From positions 2,790,001-2,854,000 of the forward strand of contig NZ_CP014518.1 in assembly GCF_001577305.1 (NCBI RefSeq): a stretch of DNA of 64,000 bases, read 5' to 3'. Shown here one piece after another: positions 51,649 to 60,440 of the stretch. The notes below the pieces were generated by a model. That model was not told the DNA's origin, did no database searches, and was given only the letters and a program-made list of their open reading frames with translations. The number at the start of each line of letters is the position of its first letter. The stretch's first letter is position 1. Made by a program: the position numbers and the translations under genes. Source of the DNA: Sinomonas atrocyanea (lineage in GTDB: Bacteria; Actinomycetota; Actinomycetes; Actinomycetales; Micrococcaceae).

Positions 51649-54600
51649 CTACGAGCGCACGATCGACCGCAGCAGCCTCAATGCTACCGAGAGCGAGGCG
51701 ATGTCGTCGCGCTCGAGGGAGTTGACCTCGGCGAACATCGCCGCCGCCCGGTTGAGCTGCTCGCGGTTCTCCTCCTCCCACACGGCCAGCCGCTCTTCGG
51801 GCTCGAGCGTGTCCGGCGCGGCGTCCATGATCGACCGGGTGAAGTCGGCCACCGTGCTGTAGAGGTCATCGCGCAGCGCGGCCCGGGCGAGCGCCTCCCA
51901 GCGGTCCCGGCGCGGCAAGGCGGTGATGCGCTCGAGCAGCCCGTCGACCCGGAACCGGTCGAAGACCGTGTAGTACACCCCGGCGACCTGCTCGATCGAG
52001 GCACCGCTGGTCTGGGCGATGCGGGCGACGTCGAGCAGCGCGTAGCTCTCGAACAGCTCCGCCCAGCGGTGGGCGAGCTCCTCCGGCAGCCCCCACGAGC
52101 GCGCCCGGTCCAGCCACGCGGCGACGCGCTCGGCGTCCTGGCCCCGCAGGTACTCGAGCAGCCTCGCGCGCAGGGCCGCCAGCGGCGTGCCGTAGTCCTC
52201 GACGACCTGCGCGATCGGCCCACCGGTGGCCCCCTGGTGGATGAGCCAGCGGACCGCCCGGTCCAGGAGCCGGCGGATGTCCAGGTGGATGGCCGTCCAG
52301 TGCTCGGTCGGGAACGAGGCCGGCAACGCGTTGAGCGCCTCGGTCATCTCGTCCAGCCGGTACACCTCGCGCAGCGCGACGAACGCCTTGGCGACCGCGG
52401 CCGGCGTCGCGCTGGTCTCCTCGATGGTGCGGAAGGCGAACGTGATGCCGCCGAGATTGATCATGTCGTTCGCGACCACCGTGGCGATGATCTCGCGCCG
52501 CAGCGGGTGGCTGTCGAGGTCCGTGTCGAAGCGTTCCGCCAGCTCGACCGGGAAGTACTCGCGCAGCGTGCTGCGGAACCACGGATCGTCGGCGAGGTCG
52601 CTGTCCCGCAGCGCCTCGGTCAGCTCGATCTTGGCGTAGGCGACGAGGACCGACAGCTCGGGGGCGGTGAGCCCCTGCCCCTGCTCGAGCCGCTTGTGCA
52701 GCTGCGCGGTGGTCGGCAGCGATTCGAGCGAGCGGTCGAGGTCGGCCTCCTCCTCGAGCCAGTCCATGAGGCGCTCGAAGCTCGGGCTCCACTCCACGAC
52801 GCGGGCGCGGTCGTTCACGAGCAGGATGTTCTGGTCGATGTTGTCCGCGAGCACCAGGCGCCCCACCTCGTCCGTCATGGTGGCGAGGAACGCAGCCCGC
52901 TCCTCGGCGGGCAGCTTCCCCGCGGCGACCATGCGGTCGACGAAGATCTTGATGTTGACCTCGTGGTCGGAGGTGTCGACGCCGGCCGAGTTGTCGATCG
53001 CGTCCGTGTTGATGATGACGCCCTGCAGCGCGGCCTCGATCCGGCCCTGCTGCGTGAAGCCGAGGTTGCCGCCCTCGCCGACCACCTTCACCCGCAGGTC
53101 GCGCCCGTCCACGCGGATCGCGTCGTTGGCCTTGTCGCCCACCTCTGCGTTCGTCTCGGCGCTGGACTTGACGTACGTGCCGATCCCGCCGTTGTAGAAG
53201 AGGTCCACCGGTGCGAGCAGCACCGCCCGGAGCATCTCGGGGACGCTCAGCTGCGTGGTCCCCTCGGGCAGGCCGAGCGCCCGGCGCACCTCGTCCGTGA
53301 CCGGGATCCACTTGGCGGTGCGCGGGTACACCCCGCCGCCGGCGCTGATCAGGTCCCGGTCGTAGTCGTCCCAGGACGAGCGCGGAAGGTCGAACAGGCG
53401 CCGCCGCTCGGCGAAGGAGGCCGCGGCGTCGGGCGTCGGGTCGAGGAAGATGTGGCGGTGGTCGAAGGCCGCCACGAGCCGGATGTGCTCGGAGAGGAGC
53501 ATCCCGTTGCCGAAGACGTCCCCCGACATGTCGCCGACGCCGACCACGGTGAAGTCCTCGGCCTGGGTGTCGACGTCGATCTCGCTGAAGTGCCGCTTGA
53601 CCGACTCCCACGCGCCCCGTGCCGTGATGCCCATGGCCTTGTGGTCGTAGCCGACGGAGCCGCCGGAGGCGAAGGCGTCGCCGAGCCAGAAGCCGTACTC
53701 CTGGGAGAGGCCGTTGGCGATGTCGGAGAAGCTCGCGGTGCCCTTGTCCGCCGCGACGACGAGGTAGGAATCGTCGTCGTCGTGGCGCACGACGCCGGCC
53801 GGCGGCACGACCTTCTCGGTCACCGCCGCCTCGTCCCCGGCCGCGCCCGGGGCGGCCTCGCTGACCCGGTTGTCCGTGATGTCGAGCAGGCCGCGGATGA
53901 AGGTCTTGTAGCTCTCCACGCCCTCGGCGAGCCACGCCGCCCTGTCCTGCGCCGGGTCCGGGAGCCGCTTGGCGTAGAAACCGCCCTTGGCGCCGGTGGG
54001 CACGATCACCGCGTTCTTCACGACCTGGGCCTTGACCAGGCCGAGGATCTCCGTGCGGAAGTCCTCGCGCCGGTCCGACCAGCGCAGGCCGCCGCGGGCC
54101 ACCTTGCCGAAGCGGAGGTGGACGCCCTCGACGCGCGGGGAGTACACCCAGATCTCGTACGCCGGCTTGGGCGAGGGGAGGCCCTCGATCAGGCCCGGGC
54201 TGAACTTGAAGCTCAGGTACGGGCGGCCGAGGTAGTAGTTAGTGCGCAGCGTGGACTCGATGAGGTTGATGAACGCGCGCAGGAGGCGGTCGGCGTCCAG
54301 CGTGGGGACCTGCTCGAGGGCGGCGCCGAGCTCCTCCTTCACCTGGGCGCTGCGGCGGGCGCGCTCCTCGTCGGAGAGCTCGGGGTCGAAGCGGGCCTCG
54401 AAGAGCCCCACCAGGCGCCGGGTGACCTCTGCGTTGCCCAGGAGGGTGTCGGCGATGAAGCCGAAGGAGTTCGAGTTCCCGATCTGGCGCATGTACTTCG
54501 CGTAGGCGCGCAGCATCTGCGTCTGGCGGGAGCGCAGGCCCTCCCTCAGCACGAGGCGGTCCAGGCTATCCGACTCGGTCTCCCCCGCGAGCGCCTGCCC

Positions 54601-56556
54601 GAACGACTCGGCGAGGAGGTCACCGGTGGAGACGGGGTCGATCCCGGCCGGGTACTTCAGCCCGAGGTCGTAGAGGAAGAACTCCCGGCTGTCGCCCGTC
54701 TCGATCTCGAACGGGCGCTCGTCGAGGACCTCGAGGCCGAGGTTGTGGAAGTACGGCAGGATCTGGCTGAGGCTCCGGGGCTCGAAGAGGTAGAGCTTGA
54801 CCCGGGCGTCCTCCTCGAGCGCCTCGCCGTCGCCCTGCGGGAGGTAGACGTAGACGGCCGGCCGCTCGCCCGTGCCGGACTCGGCGGCGGCTTCCGCAGC
54901 GCCGGCGGCGCGGCTCGCGGCGTAGTCCTCGAAGCGCGTGATGTCCTCGAGCGCGTCCTCGATGGTGAAGTCCACCCGGTAGGAGGCCGGGAACGCCTCA
55001 CCCCAGACGGCCGCGAGGTGCTCGGCAGCCTCGAGGGGCCGGTTCTCGTGCAGGACCTGGGCGATGCCCTCGCTCCAGGAGCGCGTCGCGGTGACGAGGC
55101 GCTGCTCGAGGGCGTCCCGGTCGACGGCGCGCAGATCGGCAGCGCTAGTCGCCTTCGGCAGGCGGATGCGGAAGTACAGCCGCGCAAGCGCCGAGTCGCT
55201 CATGTGCGAGTCGTAGTCGATCGAGTCGGAGTGGAACTCCTTCCCGAGCTCCTGCTCGATGCGGCGCCGCACCGCCGTGTTGTACCGGTCCTTGGGCAGG
55301 TACACGACCGCATTCATGAACCGTCCGTAGATGTCCGGTCGGAGGAAGAGCCGGGTCCTGCGACGCTCCTGCAGCCGGTGGATCCTCGTGACGGTGTCGA
55401 GGAGCGTCTGCGTGTCGATCTGCATGAGCTCGTCGCGCGGGTACGTCTCGAGGATGGCGAGGAGGTCCTTGCCCGAGTGGGAGTCGGCGGGGAAGCCCGA
55501 GCTCCGCATGACCTTCTCGATCTTGTCCTTCACGATCGGGACGGTCCGCGCGGACTGGGTGTACGCACTCGAGGCGAAGAGCCCGATGAACCGGCGCTCC
55601 CCGTCGACCTTCCCCGCCGCGTCGAAGCGCTTGATGCCGATGTAGTCCAGGTAGGCGCGCCGGTGCACGGTGCTGCGGGAGTTGGCCTTGGTGATCACGA
55701 GCGCCCTGCGCTCGCGGGCGTGCTCCTGCCCCTCGACGGTGAGGTGCTGGAGCGCGTGCCCGGCGTCGCCCCGGAGCAGCCCGAGCCCGCTGCCCTCGAC
55801 CAGCTCGAGGACGTCCTCGCCGTCGACCGTCGTGAGGTCGTACTCGCGGTAGCCGAGGAACGTGAAGTTCCCGGCGTCGAGCCAGCGCAGGAGCTCCTGC
55901 GCGGGGACGAGGTCGGGGATGTCCTCGGCGCCGGCGACGGAGCCGAGGCCCTCGGCGATCTCGAGCGCCTTGGAGCGCATGGGCTGCCAGTCCTCCACGG
56001 CCGCGCGCACGTCGCCGAGGACGCGGCGGACCCCGTCCACGAGCTGCGTCTTGGCTGCCGCGGAGGCGCGGTTCGTCTCGATGGCGATCCACGACTCGAT
56101 GTGGGTGGCGTTGTCGCCGTCGGCGACGAGAGCGCTCAGCAGGGGCATCGTGGCCGTGTCGCCGCTCGACATGCCCCACTGGGCGGGCACGCGCTGGACG
56201 GCGACGAGGCCGCCGTCGCTCTTGCGGCGGGTCACCACGAACATGGGGTGCACGACGAGATGGATGGGTGCGCCCTGGCGCCCGAGCTCCGCGCTGACGG
56301 AATCGACCAGGAAGGGCATGTCGTCCGTGACGATGTAGACGACGCTGCGGCCGCCCTCGTCGACGACGGCGATGTTCGCGGTGCCCGTCTCGCGGCCCTC
56401 GGCGACCGCCCAGTGCTCGCGGGCCCGGTCCGCAAGGGCTTCGCCGGGGTACGCCTGCCGGTCTTCCTCGGCCAGGTGCTCGTAGTAGTCCGCGAGGAAC
56501 TTGGTTTCCTGGTCCGCTGATGGGAACGGGGTCTGCTGGGCAGTACCTGTCGACAC
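51649..56556 (-). CDS. gdh: NAD-specific glutamate dehydrogenase, giant (GDH2/L_180-type)
   Basis: 1,635 aa from a GTG (GGAGG 9 nt upstream). An ATG at 56577 would add 7 residues. N-terminal ACT-like regulatory segments cover about the first 700 residues. The catalytic dehydrogenase core follows, with GAKGGFYAKRLPDP, VGVGDMSGDVFGNGML, GGNLGFTQQGR and INTDAIDNSAGVDTSDHEVN. Converts glutamate to 2-oxoglutarate with NAD. Known members are about 1,600 aa and their activity is controlled by PknG/GarA in mycobacteria. Confidence 0.97.
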   Translation of the reverse strand: MSTGTAQQTPFPSADQETKFLADYYEHLAEEDRQAYPGEALADRAREHWAVAEGRETGTANIAVVDEGGRSVVYIVTDDMPFLVDSVSAELGRQGAPIHLVVHPMFVVTRRKSDGGLVAVQRVPAQWGMSSGDTATMPLLSALVADGDNATHIESWIAIETNRASAAAKTQLVDGVRRVLGDVRAAVEDWQPMRSKALEIAEGLGSVAGAEDIPDLVPAQELLRWLDAGNFTFLGYREYDLTTVDGEDVLELVEGSGLGLLRGDAGHALQHLTVEGQEHARERRALVITKANSRSTVHRRAYLDYIGIKRFDAAGKVDGERRFIGLFASSAYTQSARTVPIVKDKIEKVMRSSGFPADSHSGKDLLAILETYPRDELMQIDTQTLLDTVTRIHRLQERRRTRLFLRPDIYGRFMNAVVYLPKDRYNTAVRRRIEQELGKEFHSDSIDYDSHMSDSALARLYFRIRLPKATSAADLRAVDRDALEQRLVTATRSWSEGIAQVLHENRPLEAAEHLAAVWGEAFPASYRVDFTIEDALEDITRFEDYAASRAAGAAEAAAESGTGERPAVYVYLPQGDGEALEEDARVKLYLFEPRSLSQILPYFHNLGLEVLDERPFEIETGDSREFFLYDLGLKYPAGIDPVSTGDLLAESFGQALAGETESDSLDRLVLREGLRSRQTQMLRAYAKYMRQIGNSNSFGFIADTLLGNAEVTRRLVGLFEARFDPELSDEERARRSAQVKEELGAALEQVPTLDADRLLRAFINLIESTLRTNYYLGRPYLSFKFSPGLIEGLPSPKPAYEIWVYSPRVEGVHLRFGKVARGGLRWSDRREDFRTEILGLVKAQVVKNAVIVPTGAKGGFYAKRLPDPAQDRAAWLAEGVESYKTFIRGLLDITDNRVSEAAPGAAGDEAAVTEKVVPPAGVVRHDDDDSYLVVAADKGTASFSDIANGLSQEYGFWLGDAFASGGSVGYDHKAMGITARGAWESVKRHFSEIDVDTQAEDFTVVGVGDMSGDVFGNGMLLSEHIRLVAAFDHRHIFLDPTPDAAASFAERRRLFDLPRSSWDDYDRDLISAGGGVYPRTAKWIPVTDEVRRALGLPEGTTQLSVPEMLRAVLLAPVDLFYNGGIGTYVKSSAETNAEVGDKANDAIRVDGRDLRVKVVGEGGNLGFTQQGRIEAALQGVIINTDAIDNSAGVDTSDHEVNIKIFVDRMVAAGKLPAEERAAFLATMTDEVGRLVLADNIDQNILLVNDRARVVEWSPSFERLMDWLEEEADLDRSLESLPTTAQLHKRLEQGQGLTAPELSVLVAYAKIELTEALRDSDLADDPWFRSTLREYFPVELAERFDTDLDSHPLRREIIATVVANDMINLGGITFAFRTIEETSATPAAVAKAFVALREVYRLDEMTEALNALPASFPTEHWTAIHLDIRRLLDRAVRWLIHQGATGGPIAQVVEDYGTPLAALRARLLEYLRGQDAERVAAWLDRARSWGLPEELAHRWAELFESYALLDVARIAQTSGASIEQVAGVYYTVFDRFRVDGLLERITALPRRDRWEALARAALRDDLYSTVADFTRSIMDAAPDTLEPEERLAVWEEENREQLNRAAAMFAEVNSLERDDIASLSVALRLLRSIVRS

Positions 56557-56610
56557 TCTGGCTCGCCTCCGGTGCATGTGGCTGCCACCTCGCAGCCCTC
56601 TGATCCGAGC

Positions 56611-57939
56611 CTAGCGCGGTGCTGCCGAGCCAGCTTTGGCACGTAGGCCAGCGAATCTTCGATTTCGCTGTCGAGGTGCACACACGAGCTCTGCGATGCT
56701 GTGCCGCATCGCAGACTCGGGGGCCGCTTCCAGGAGCACTTGGCCCGCGAGCAGCGCAGCGTCCGCGGCCTCGGCGTCGTGCGGCACCATCGCGGCGATG
56801 GGCAGTCCGGGGCCGAACCGCTCCCATGCATCCCGCAGCGCACGCTCCGGGAACCGCCCCACGGCGGACGCTCGGAGCCGATTGAACACGACCGTGGGCA
56901 CCGCGCCCGGGACAGCCTGTTCGAGGTCGGCCAGCGCACGCACCAGGCGGGGCATGCCGATGGAGTCGGCAGAACCGACGGCCAGGACGCGGTCGGCGAG
57001 CTCGAGCGCGCGCAGGGCCGCCCCGTTACGGCGGGGCGCCATGGTGTCGAAGCTGAGCTCCTCATCGGCCTCGAGGCAGAATCCGGGGTCCACGACGACG
57101 AACTCGGCCAGTTCCCGGCAGCGTTCGAGCACGGAACCGAAGGCGGCCGCGCGCAGCTCGGGCCAGCGGTCGGCCCGGGTGAGGCCTGTGAGGACGCGGA
57201 GCGTGCCTGCGCCCGTGACGACCGGGCTCGCGACGCGCTCGAGGGAGGCGCGGTCGAGGAGGCCCTGGTCCGCGAGCCGGCAGGCCTGGGCGAGGCCGGC
57301 CGAATCGTCGAGGAGGCCGAGTGCGGCCGCCACGGAGGAGCCGTAGGTATCGGCGTCGACGAGGATCACGCTGCGGCCGTCCGCGGCGAGCTCTGCGGCA
57401 CAGTTGACGGCAATCGTGGTCCGGCCCGGCGAGCCGATCGGGCCCCAGACCGCGATGATCTGTCCCAGCTCGCCCGGCTCCGGCCCCTCCTCCGGATCCT
57501 CCGCATCCGCGTCCGCATCCGCATCCGCACCGAAGGTGGGCGGCGCCCCGGCGAGGGCGAAGGAGGACCCGGGCCGTCCTGGACCGAGCGCTGCAGCCGC
57601 CTCGACGGCCTGGCCGATCAGGCGGGCGAGCTCCTGGGCGGGAACGGCCTCGGAGGCCGCGAGCACTCCGAGTCCGGCGAGCCGCACCCGCTCGGCGTCG
57701 TCGTCGGTGAGGCCCACGAGGGCGACCCCGACCGCTCCGAGCCTGTCGACGAGGGTCGCGGTAACCTCCTGGGTGGCGCCGGCGATCACCGCAGCCCTGG
57801 CCAGGCCCGTCTGGCAGGCCGCGACGAGCTCGGCGAGCTCGGAGCAGCGCCGCACCACGGTGACCGGCCCGTGCAGGCGCTCGAGGGACCCGACGAGTTC
57901 GGCCTGGCCGGCCCCGACCGTGACGACGGGGATGCTCAT
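56611..57939 (-). CDS. TadZ/CpaE-like (Ssd) MinD-type ATPase
   Basis: 442 aa from an ATG (ATGA overlap with the CpaB-like gene). N-terminal receiver-like region, a linker with an Ala-Asp repeat (ADADADADAEDPEEG), then a ParA/MinD domain. The P-loop is GPIGSPGRTT, lacking the usual signature Lys, as in several Ssd proteins. LVDADTYGSS and VVVDPGF follow. In Tad systems this protein localises the machinery. Its gene is 37 kb away from tadA. Confidence 0.88.
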   Translation of the reverse strand: MSIPVVTVGAGQAELVGSLERLHGPVTVVRRCSELAELVAACQTGLARAAVIAGATQEVTATLVDRLGAVGVALVGLTDDDAERVRLAGLGVLAASEAVPAQELARLIGQAVEAAAALGPGRPGSSFALAGAPPTFGADADADADAEDPEEGPEPGELGQIIAVWGPIGSPGRTTIAVNCAAELAADGRSVILVDADTYGSSVAAALGLLDDSAGLAQACRLADQGLLDRASLERVASPVVTGAGTLRVLTGLTRADRWPELRAAAFGSVLERCRELAEFVVVDPGFCLEADEELSFDTMAPRRNGAALRALELADRVLAVGSADSIGMPRLVRALADLEQAVPGAVPTVVFNRLRASAVGRFPERALRDAWERFGPGLPIAAMVPHDAEAADAALLAGQVLLEAAPESAMRHSIAELVCAPRQRNRRFAGLRAKAGSAAPR

Positions 57940-58577
57940 CGGGAGCCGCCCGCGGGGTTCCACACGAGCGAGACCTTCGCGCTGTTCGCCTGGGCGCCGA
58001 GGACCTGGGCGAGCTTCGCATCCTCGACGAGCACGAGGACAGTCGTCTCGCGGGTTCCGCCGAGCGCCGAGGAGGCCGTCTCGATGTGGGCGATCTCGGC
58101 GCCGGTCACGAGGCGCTTGGGCTCGGAGAATCCGTTCCTCCCGTCCGGCAGGGCAACCCACACGTCGACCCGCGATCCCGCCGCGGCTTCCGCGGGCAGC
58201 GGCTGCGCCACGCTGATCGAGACCGGCTTGCGGTCGACGGCGTGCGGCTCGCCGAGGCTCGACGCGGGCACGAGATCGCCCTTGGACACCCGCTGGAGCG
58301 CCACCTTGCCCTCCGGCAGGCGCCCCGCCGTGAGGTACCGTCCTTCCGCATCCCCGAGGCGGACGTCGACGCGGACGAGCCTGCTCGGATCGACCGTCTG
58401 GCCGACGGCGATGTCCTCCTTCGCGGCGTAGGCCGCCACCGTCCTCTGGGCTGAGTCGACGAGCGCCACTACCCCTGCGACCGAGGCCGCGACGAGCAGG
58501 AGCCCGACCAGCAGGCGCGGGTCCTTCCATGACGGCTTCGCCAGCCGGGCCCCGCGAGCCCCATCGGCAGCAGGCAT
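57936..58577 (-). CDS. CpaB/RcpC-like SAF-domain protein
   Basis: 213 aa from an ATG with GGGGAG just upstream. One N-terminal span (DPRLLVGLLLVAASVAGVVAL), then an SAF domain (AKEDIAVGQTVDPSRLVRVDV) and a C-terminal region (AGSRVDVWVALP). CpaB family members assist pilus export, perhaps by contacting peptidoglycan. Divergent from the HTH gene and first of the TadZ-like pair. Confidence 0.9.
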   Translation of the reverse strand: MPAADGARGARLAKPSWKDPRLLVGLLLVAASVAGVVALVDSAQRTVAAYAAKEDIAVGQTVDPSRLVRVDVRLGDAEGRYLTAGRLPEGKVALQRVSKGDLVPASSLGEPHAVDRKPVSISVAQPLPAEAAAGSRVDVWVALPDGRNGFSEPKRLVTGAEIAHIETASSALGGTRETTVLVLVEDAKLAQVLGAQANSAKVSLVWNPAGGSR

Positions 58578-58677
58578 TGCTCTCCCCCTCCAGTACGCAG
58601 GCCGCCAGCCGGCCCCCCGGCGCCATTCTCGCCGGGAGCGGCGCCGGACCCAAGTCACAGGGCACCATCGCGCCAAA

Positions 58678-58689
58678 CTGTGGATAACT
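58678..58689. promoter_or_regulatory. CTGTGGATAACT element between cpaB-like and HTH genes
   Basis: Contains TTATCCACA on the minus strand, the classical DnaA-box consensus. Nearly identical to the elements at 19247-19258 and 44746-44757. It lies about 100 bp before the CpaB-like start and 38 bp before the HTH start. Confidence 0.5.
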
Positions 58690-58714
58690 GCCCCGGTCCC
58701 CTCCAGGGCGGTGG

Positions 58715-58720
58715 CAGAAT
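58715..58720 (+). promoter_or_regulatory. Candidate -10 box for the HTH gene
   Basis: CAGAAT on the plus strand, exactly 6 nt before the ATG at 58727. There is no ribosome site, so the mRNA may be leaderless. Confidence 0.35.
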
Positions 58721-58726
58721 GGATCC

Positions 58727-58948
58727 ATGCCCCGCTTCCTGACGCTCGCAGATGTCTGCGATCAGCTCCAGATCAGCGCAGCCCAGGCGTATGCGCTCGT
58801 GCGCAGCGGCGAGCTCAAGGCCATCCAGGTGGGCGGACGCGGTCAGTGGCGCGTCGAGGACGTCAAGCTCGAGGAGTACATCCAGGAGAGCTACGCCAAA
58901 GCCGAGAGGATGCTCGCCGAGAACCGGCGGGACCACACCGGCGCCTGA
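58727..58948 (+). CDS. Excisionase/BldC-like small DNA-binding protein
   Basis: 73 aa. A MerR/AlpA-type winged helix-turn-helix: LTLADVCDQLQISAAQAYALV then a GELKAIQVGGRGQWRVEDVKLEEYI wing, ending in a charged tail. Similar in size and fold to BldC of Streptomyces, which binds direct repeats as cooperative multimers (sequence identity not tested). No phage genes are nearby, so a regulatory role is likely. The phased repeats at 59652-59710 are a possible target (inference). Confidence 0.92.
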   Translation: MPRFLTLADVCDQLQISAAQAYALVRSGELKAIQVGGRGQWRVEDVKLEEYIQESYAKAERMLAENRRDHTGA

Positions 58949-59026
58949 CTGGTCCCGGGGACGCCCTGCCGACCGCCGGCGCCCGCCACGGGCGCCCCAT
59001 GAGCGGGCGAGCCTGCCAGCCCCGCG

Positions 59027-59578
59027 CTAGCCGCCCGAGCGGACCGCGATGAGGCGTGCGAAGGGCACGACCCGCAGCCCGCGGGCTGCTCCCCCATCGT
59101 GCGCCCGCGGCGCAGCGATCTCGACATAGTCCGCGCCGACGGTATCGAGCGTGCCCGCGACCGTGAGCGGCTCGCTTGCTCCCGCGTCCACGAAGCAGGC
59201 CACGGGAGAGCGATCCCGCGCAATCGCCCGCAGTCCCGAGCCGAGGGACAGCGCGCGCCGGACCGCGGAGCCCTCGGCAACGGCCGCACGTCCGAGCCCT
59301 TCGATGGTCACGATGCCGAGATGCGGCACGAGCACGGAGTAGGGGCCGGAATCCAGGGCGAGCCAGGTGGACGCGACGTGGGCCAGACGTCCCCGGAACC
59401 GGACCCCACCGGCGAGCAGGAGCGCGAGCGGCGCTGCACCGTGGCCCCGCAGCCGCTCGGCGAGGCCTATCCCGGCGGCTTCGGCCCGCGCGAGGTCGGC
59501 CACCTGCGCCTCCAGCTCCAGCTGGCCCGCGGCAGCGAGCTGCGCCTCGAAGTCGGAGAACAGGTTGTCCCAGCGCAT
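59027..59578 (-). CDS. Conserved hypothetical protein (actinobacterial)
   Basis: 183 aa from the ATG at 59578. N-terminal MRWDNLFSDFEAQLAAAGQ with a helical region and a later beta-rich half. Similar proteins in relatives are known to me only as hypotheticals. No catalytic motif or membrane span. Placed divergently from the LysM gene and convergent with the HTH gene. A GTG at 59587 is an alternative start. Confidence 0.82.
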   Translation of the reverse strand: MRWDNLFSDFEAQLAAAGQLELEAQVADLARAEAAGIGLAERLRGHGAAPLALLLAGGVRFRGRLAHVASTWLALDSGPYSVLVPHLGIVTIEGLGRAAVAEGSAVRRALSLGSGLRAIARDRSPVACFVDAGASEPLTVAGTLDTVGADYVEIAAPRAHDGGAARGLRVVPFARLIAVRSGG

Positions 59579-59651
59579 GGCGCTCACCCTACCGCTCCCT
59601 TCACGTCGACGACCCATTGAGGAAGATCTCTCGACAAACCGCCGCCATCAT

Positions 59652-59710
59652 GATCAAACTTGCTTCAACGCTGCAAAGCGCACCAAATGGCATCAAACAG
59701 CATCAAATAG
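59652..59710. repeat. Short CAA/CAAA tracts phased at about 10 bp
   Basis: CAA/CAAA occurs six times at roughly 10-bp spacing, ending in the tandem decamers CATCAAACAG and CATCAAATAG. An additional CAAA lies at 59635. AT content is well above that of the surroundings. It lies immediately upstream of the LysM gene in the 160-bp divergent spacer. Could be curved DNA or a cooperative operator. Confidence 0.7.
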
Positions 59711-59738
59711 GCCTGAAGAAGACGTTTGAGGGGGGACC

Positions 59739-60326
59739 ATGGAGAACACCGTCCTCCTCGGCCTCGTCGCGAGCCTCGTCGGCCTCGCGGTGGTGGCCTG
59801 GTGGCTGCTGTCCATGGGCTTCGCCATCGCGTCGGCCCTGCTCGCCGCCGCCGGGGCGTCGACGGCGTCCCGGCGTGTGGGCAGCTTCGCGCCAGCGTTC
59901 ATGCGGCGCCTCGCGATGGCGATGCTGGGGCTGGGCCTCGTCGCTGTGCCCGCCGCCCACGCCGACAGCCTCCCCGACCCGGCCTGGCGTCCCGCGGCCT
60001 CGGGCCCGGCGGCGGCGGTGCAGGGCACTCCGGCGTCCGCTCCCGTCGCGCCGCCGGCCCCGGAAGCAGGCTGGGTGCCCGCCGCCCCGCCCACAGATCC
60101 GGGCCCGCTCGTGCAGCAGCCTCTGCGCCCGCCGGCCCACACCTCACAGGTAGAGGTCCGCCCGGGCGACAGCCTGTGGACCATCGTGGCGCGCCATCTC
60201 GGGGCCGGCGCCACCGACCTCGACATCGCGCAGGCATGGCCGTCCTGGTACGAGGCCAACGCCGGAATCATCGGCGGCAATCCCGATCTGATCCGCCCGG
60301 GCCAGATTCTCGTCCCGCCGCGCTGA
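59739..60326 (+). CDS. LysM-domain membrane protein
   Basis: 195 aa. Two N-terminal spans (about 4-40 and 55-75) flank a short loop. A Pro/Ala-rich linker (about 80-140) precedes a C-terminal LysM domain (about 143-192; VRPGDSLWTIVARHLG, IRPGQILVPP), which binds peptidoglycan GlcNAc. ATG preceded by GAGGGGGG. It lies upstream of the Rv3235-family and secA genes. Confidence 0.9.
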   Translation: MENTVLLGLVASLVGLAVVAWWLLSMGFAIASALLAAAGASTASRRVGSFAPAFMRRLAMAMLGLGLVAVPAAHADSLPDPAWRPAASGPAAAVQGTPASAPVAPPAPEAGWVPAAPPTDPGPLVQQPLRPPAHTSQVEVRPGDSLWTIVARHLGAGATDLDIAQAWPSWYEANAGIIGGNPDLIRPGQILVPPR

Positions 60327-60440
60327 GACCCGGGACCAACGGCGAAGGCGCAGCCTCCGCCGGACCGCGCCCACGAGTACCGGGGCAGCCCTCCCTGCCG
60401 CGCGCCCTTGCGCCGGCCCCACCAGAAGGACCTCACCGCC

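Noticed and set aside
51514..56520. A 1,668-aa open frame on the plus strand opposite the glutamate dehydrogenase gene
   Set aside because: It is an antisense artefact of high GC at codon positions. Its translation is low in complexity and has no recognisable domain, while the minus strand encodes a clear giant NAD-GDH.
58678..58689. A replication origin from the DnaA-box match
   Set aside because: Single isolated boxes, no cluster, and no dnaA, dnaN or AT-rich unwinding region near any of the three copies.
58727..58948. A prophage or integrative element suggested by the excisionase-like protein
   Set aside because: No integrase, attachment repeat or phage gene nearby, and the neighbours are conserved chromosomal genes.
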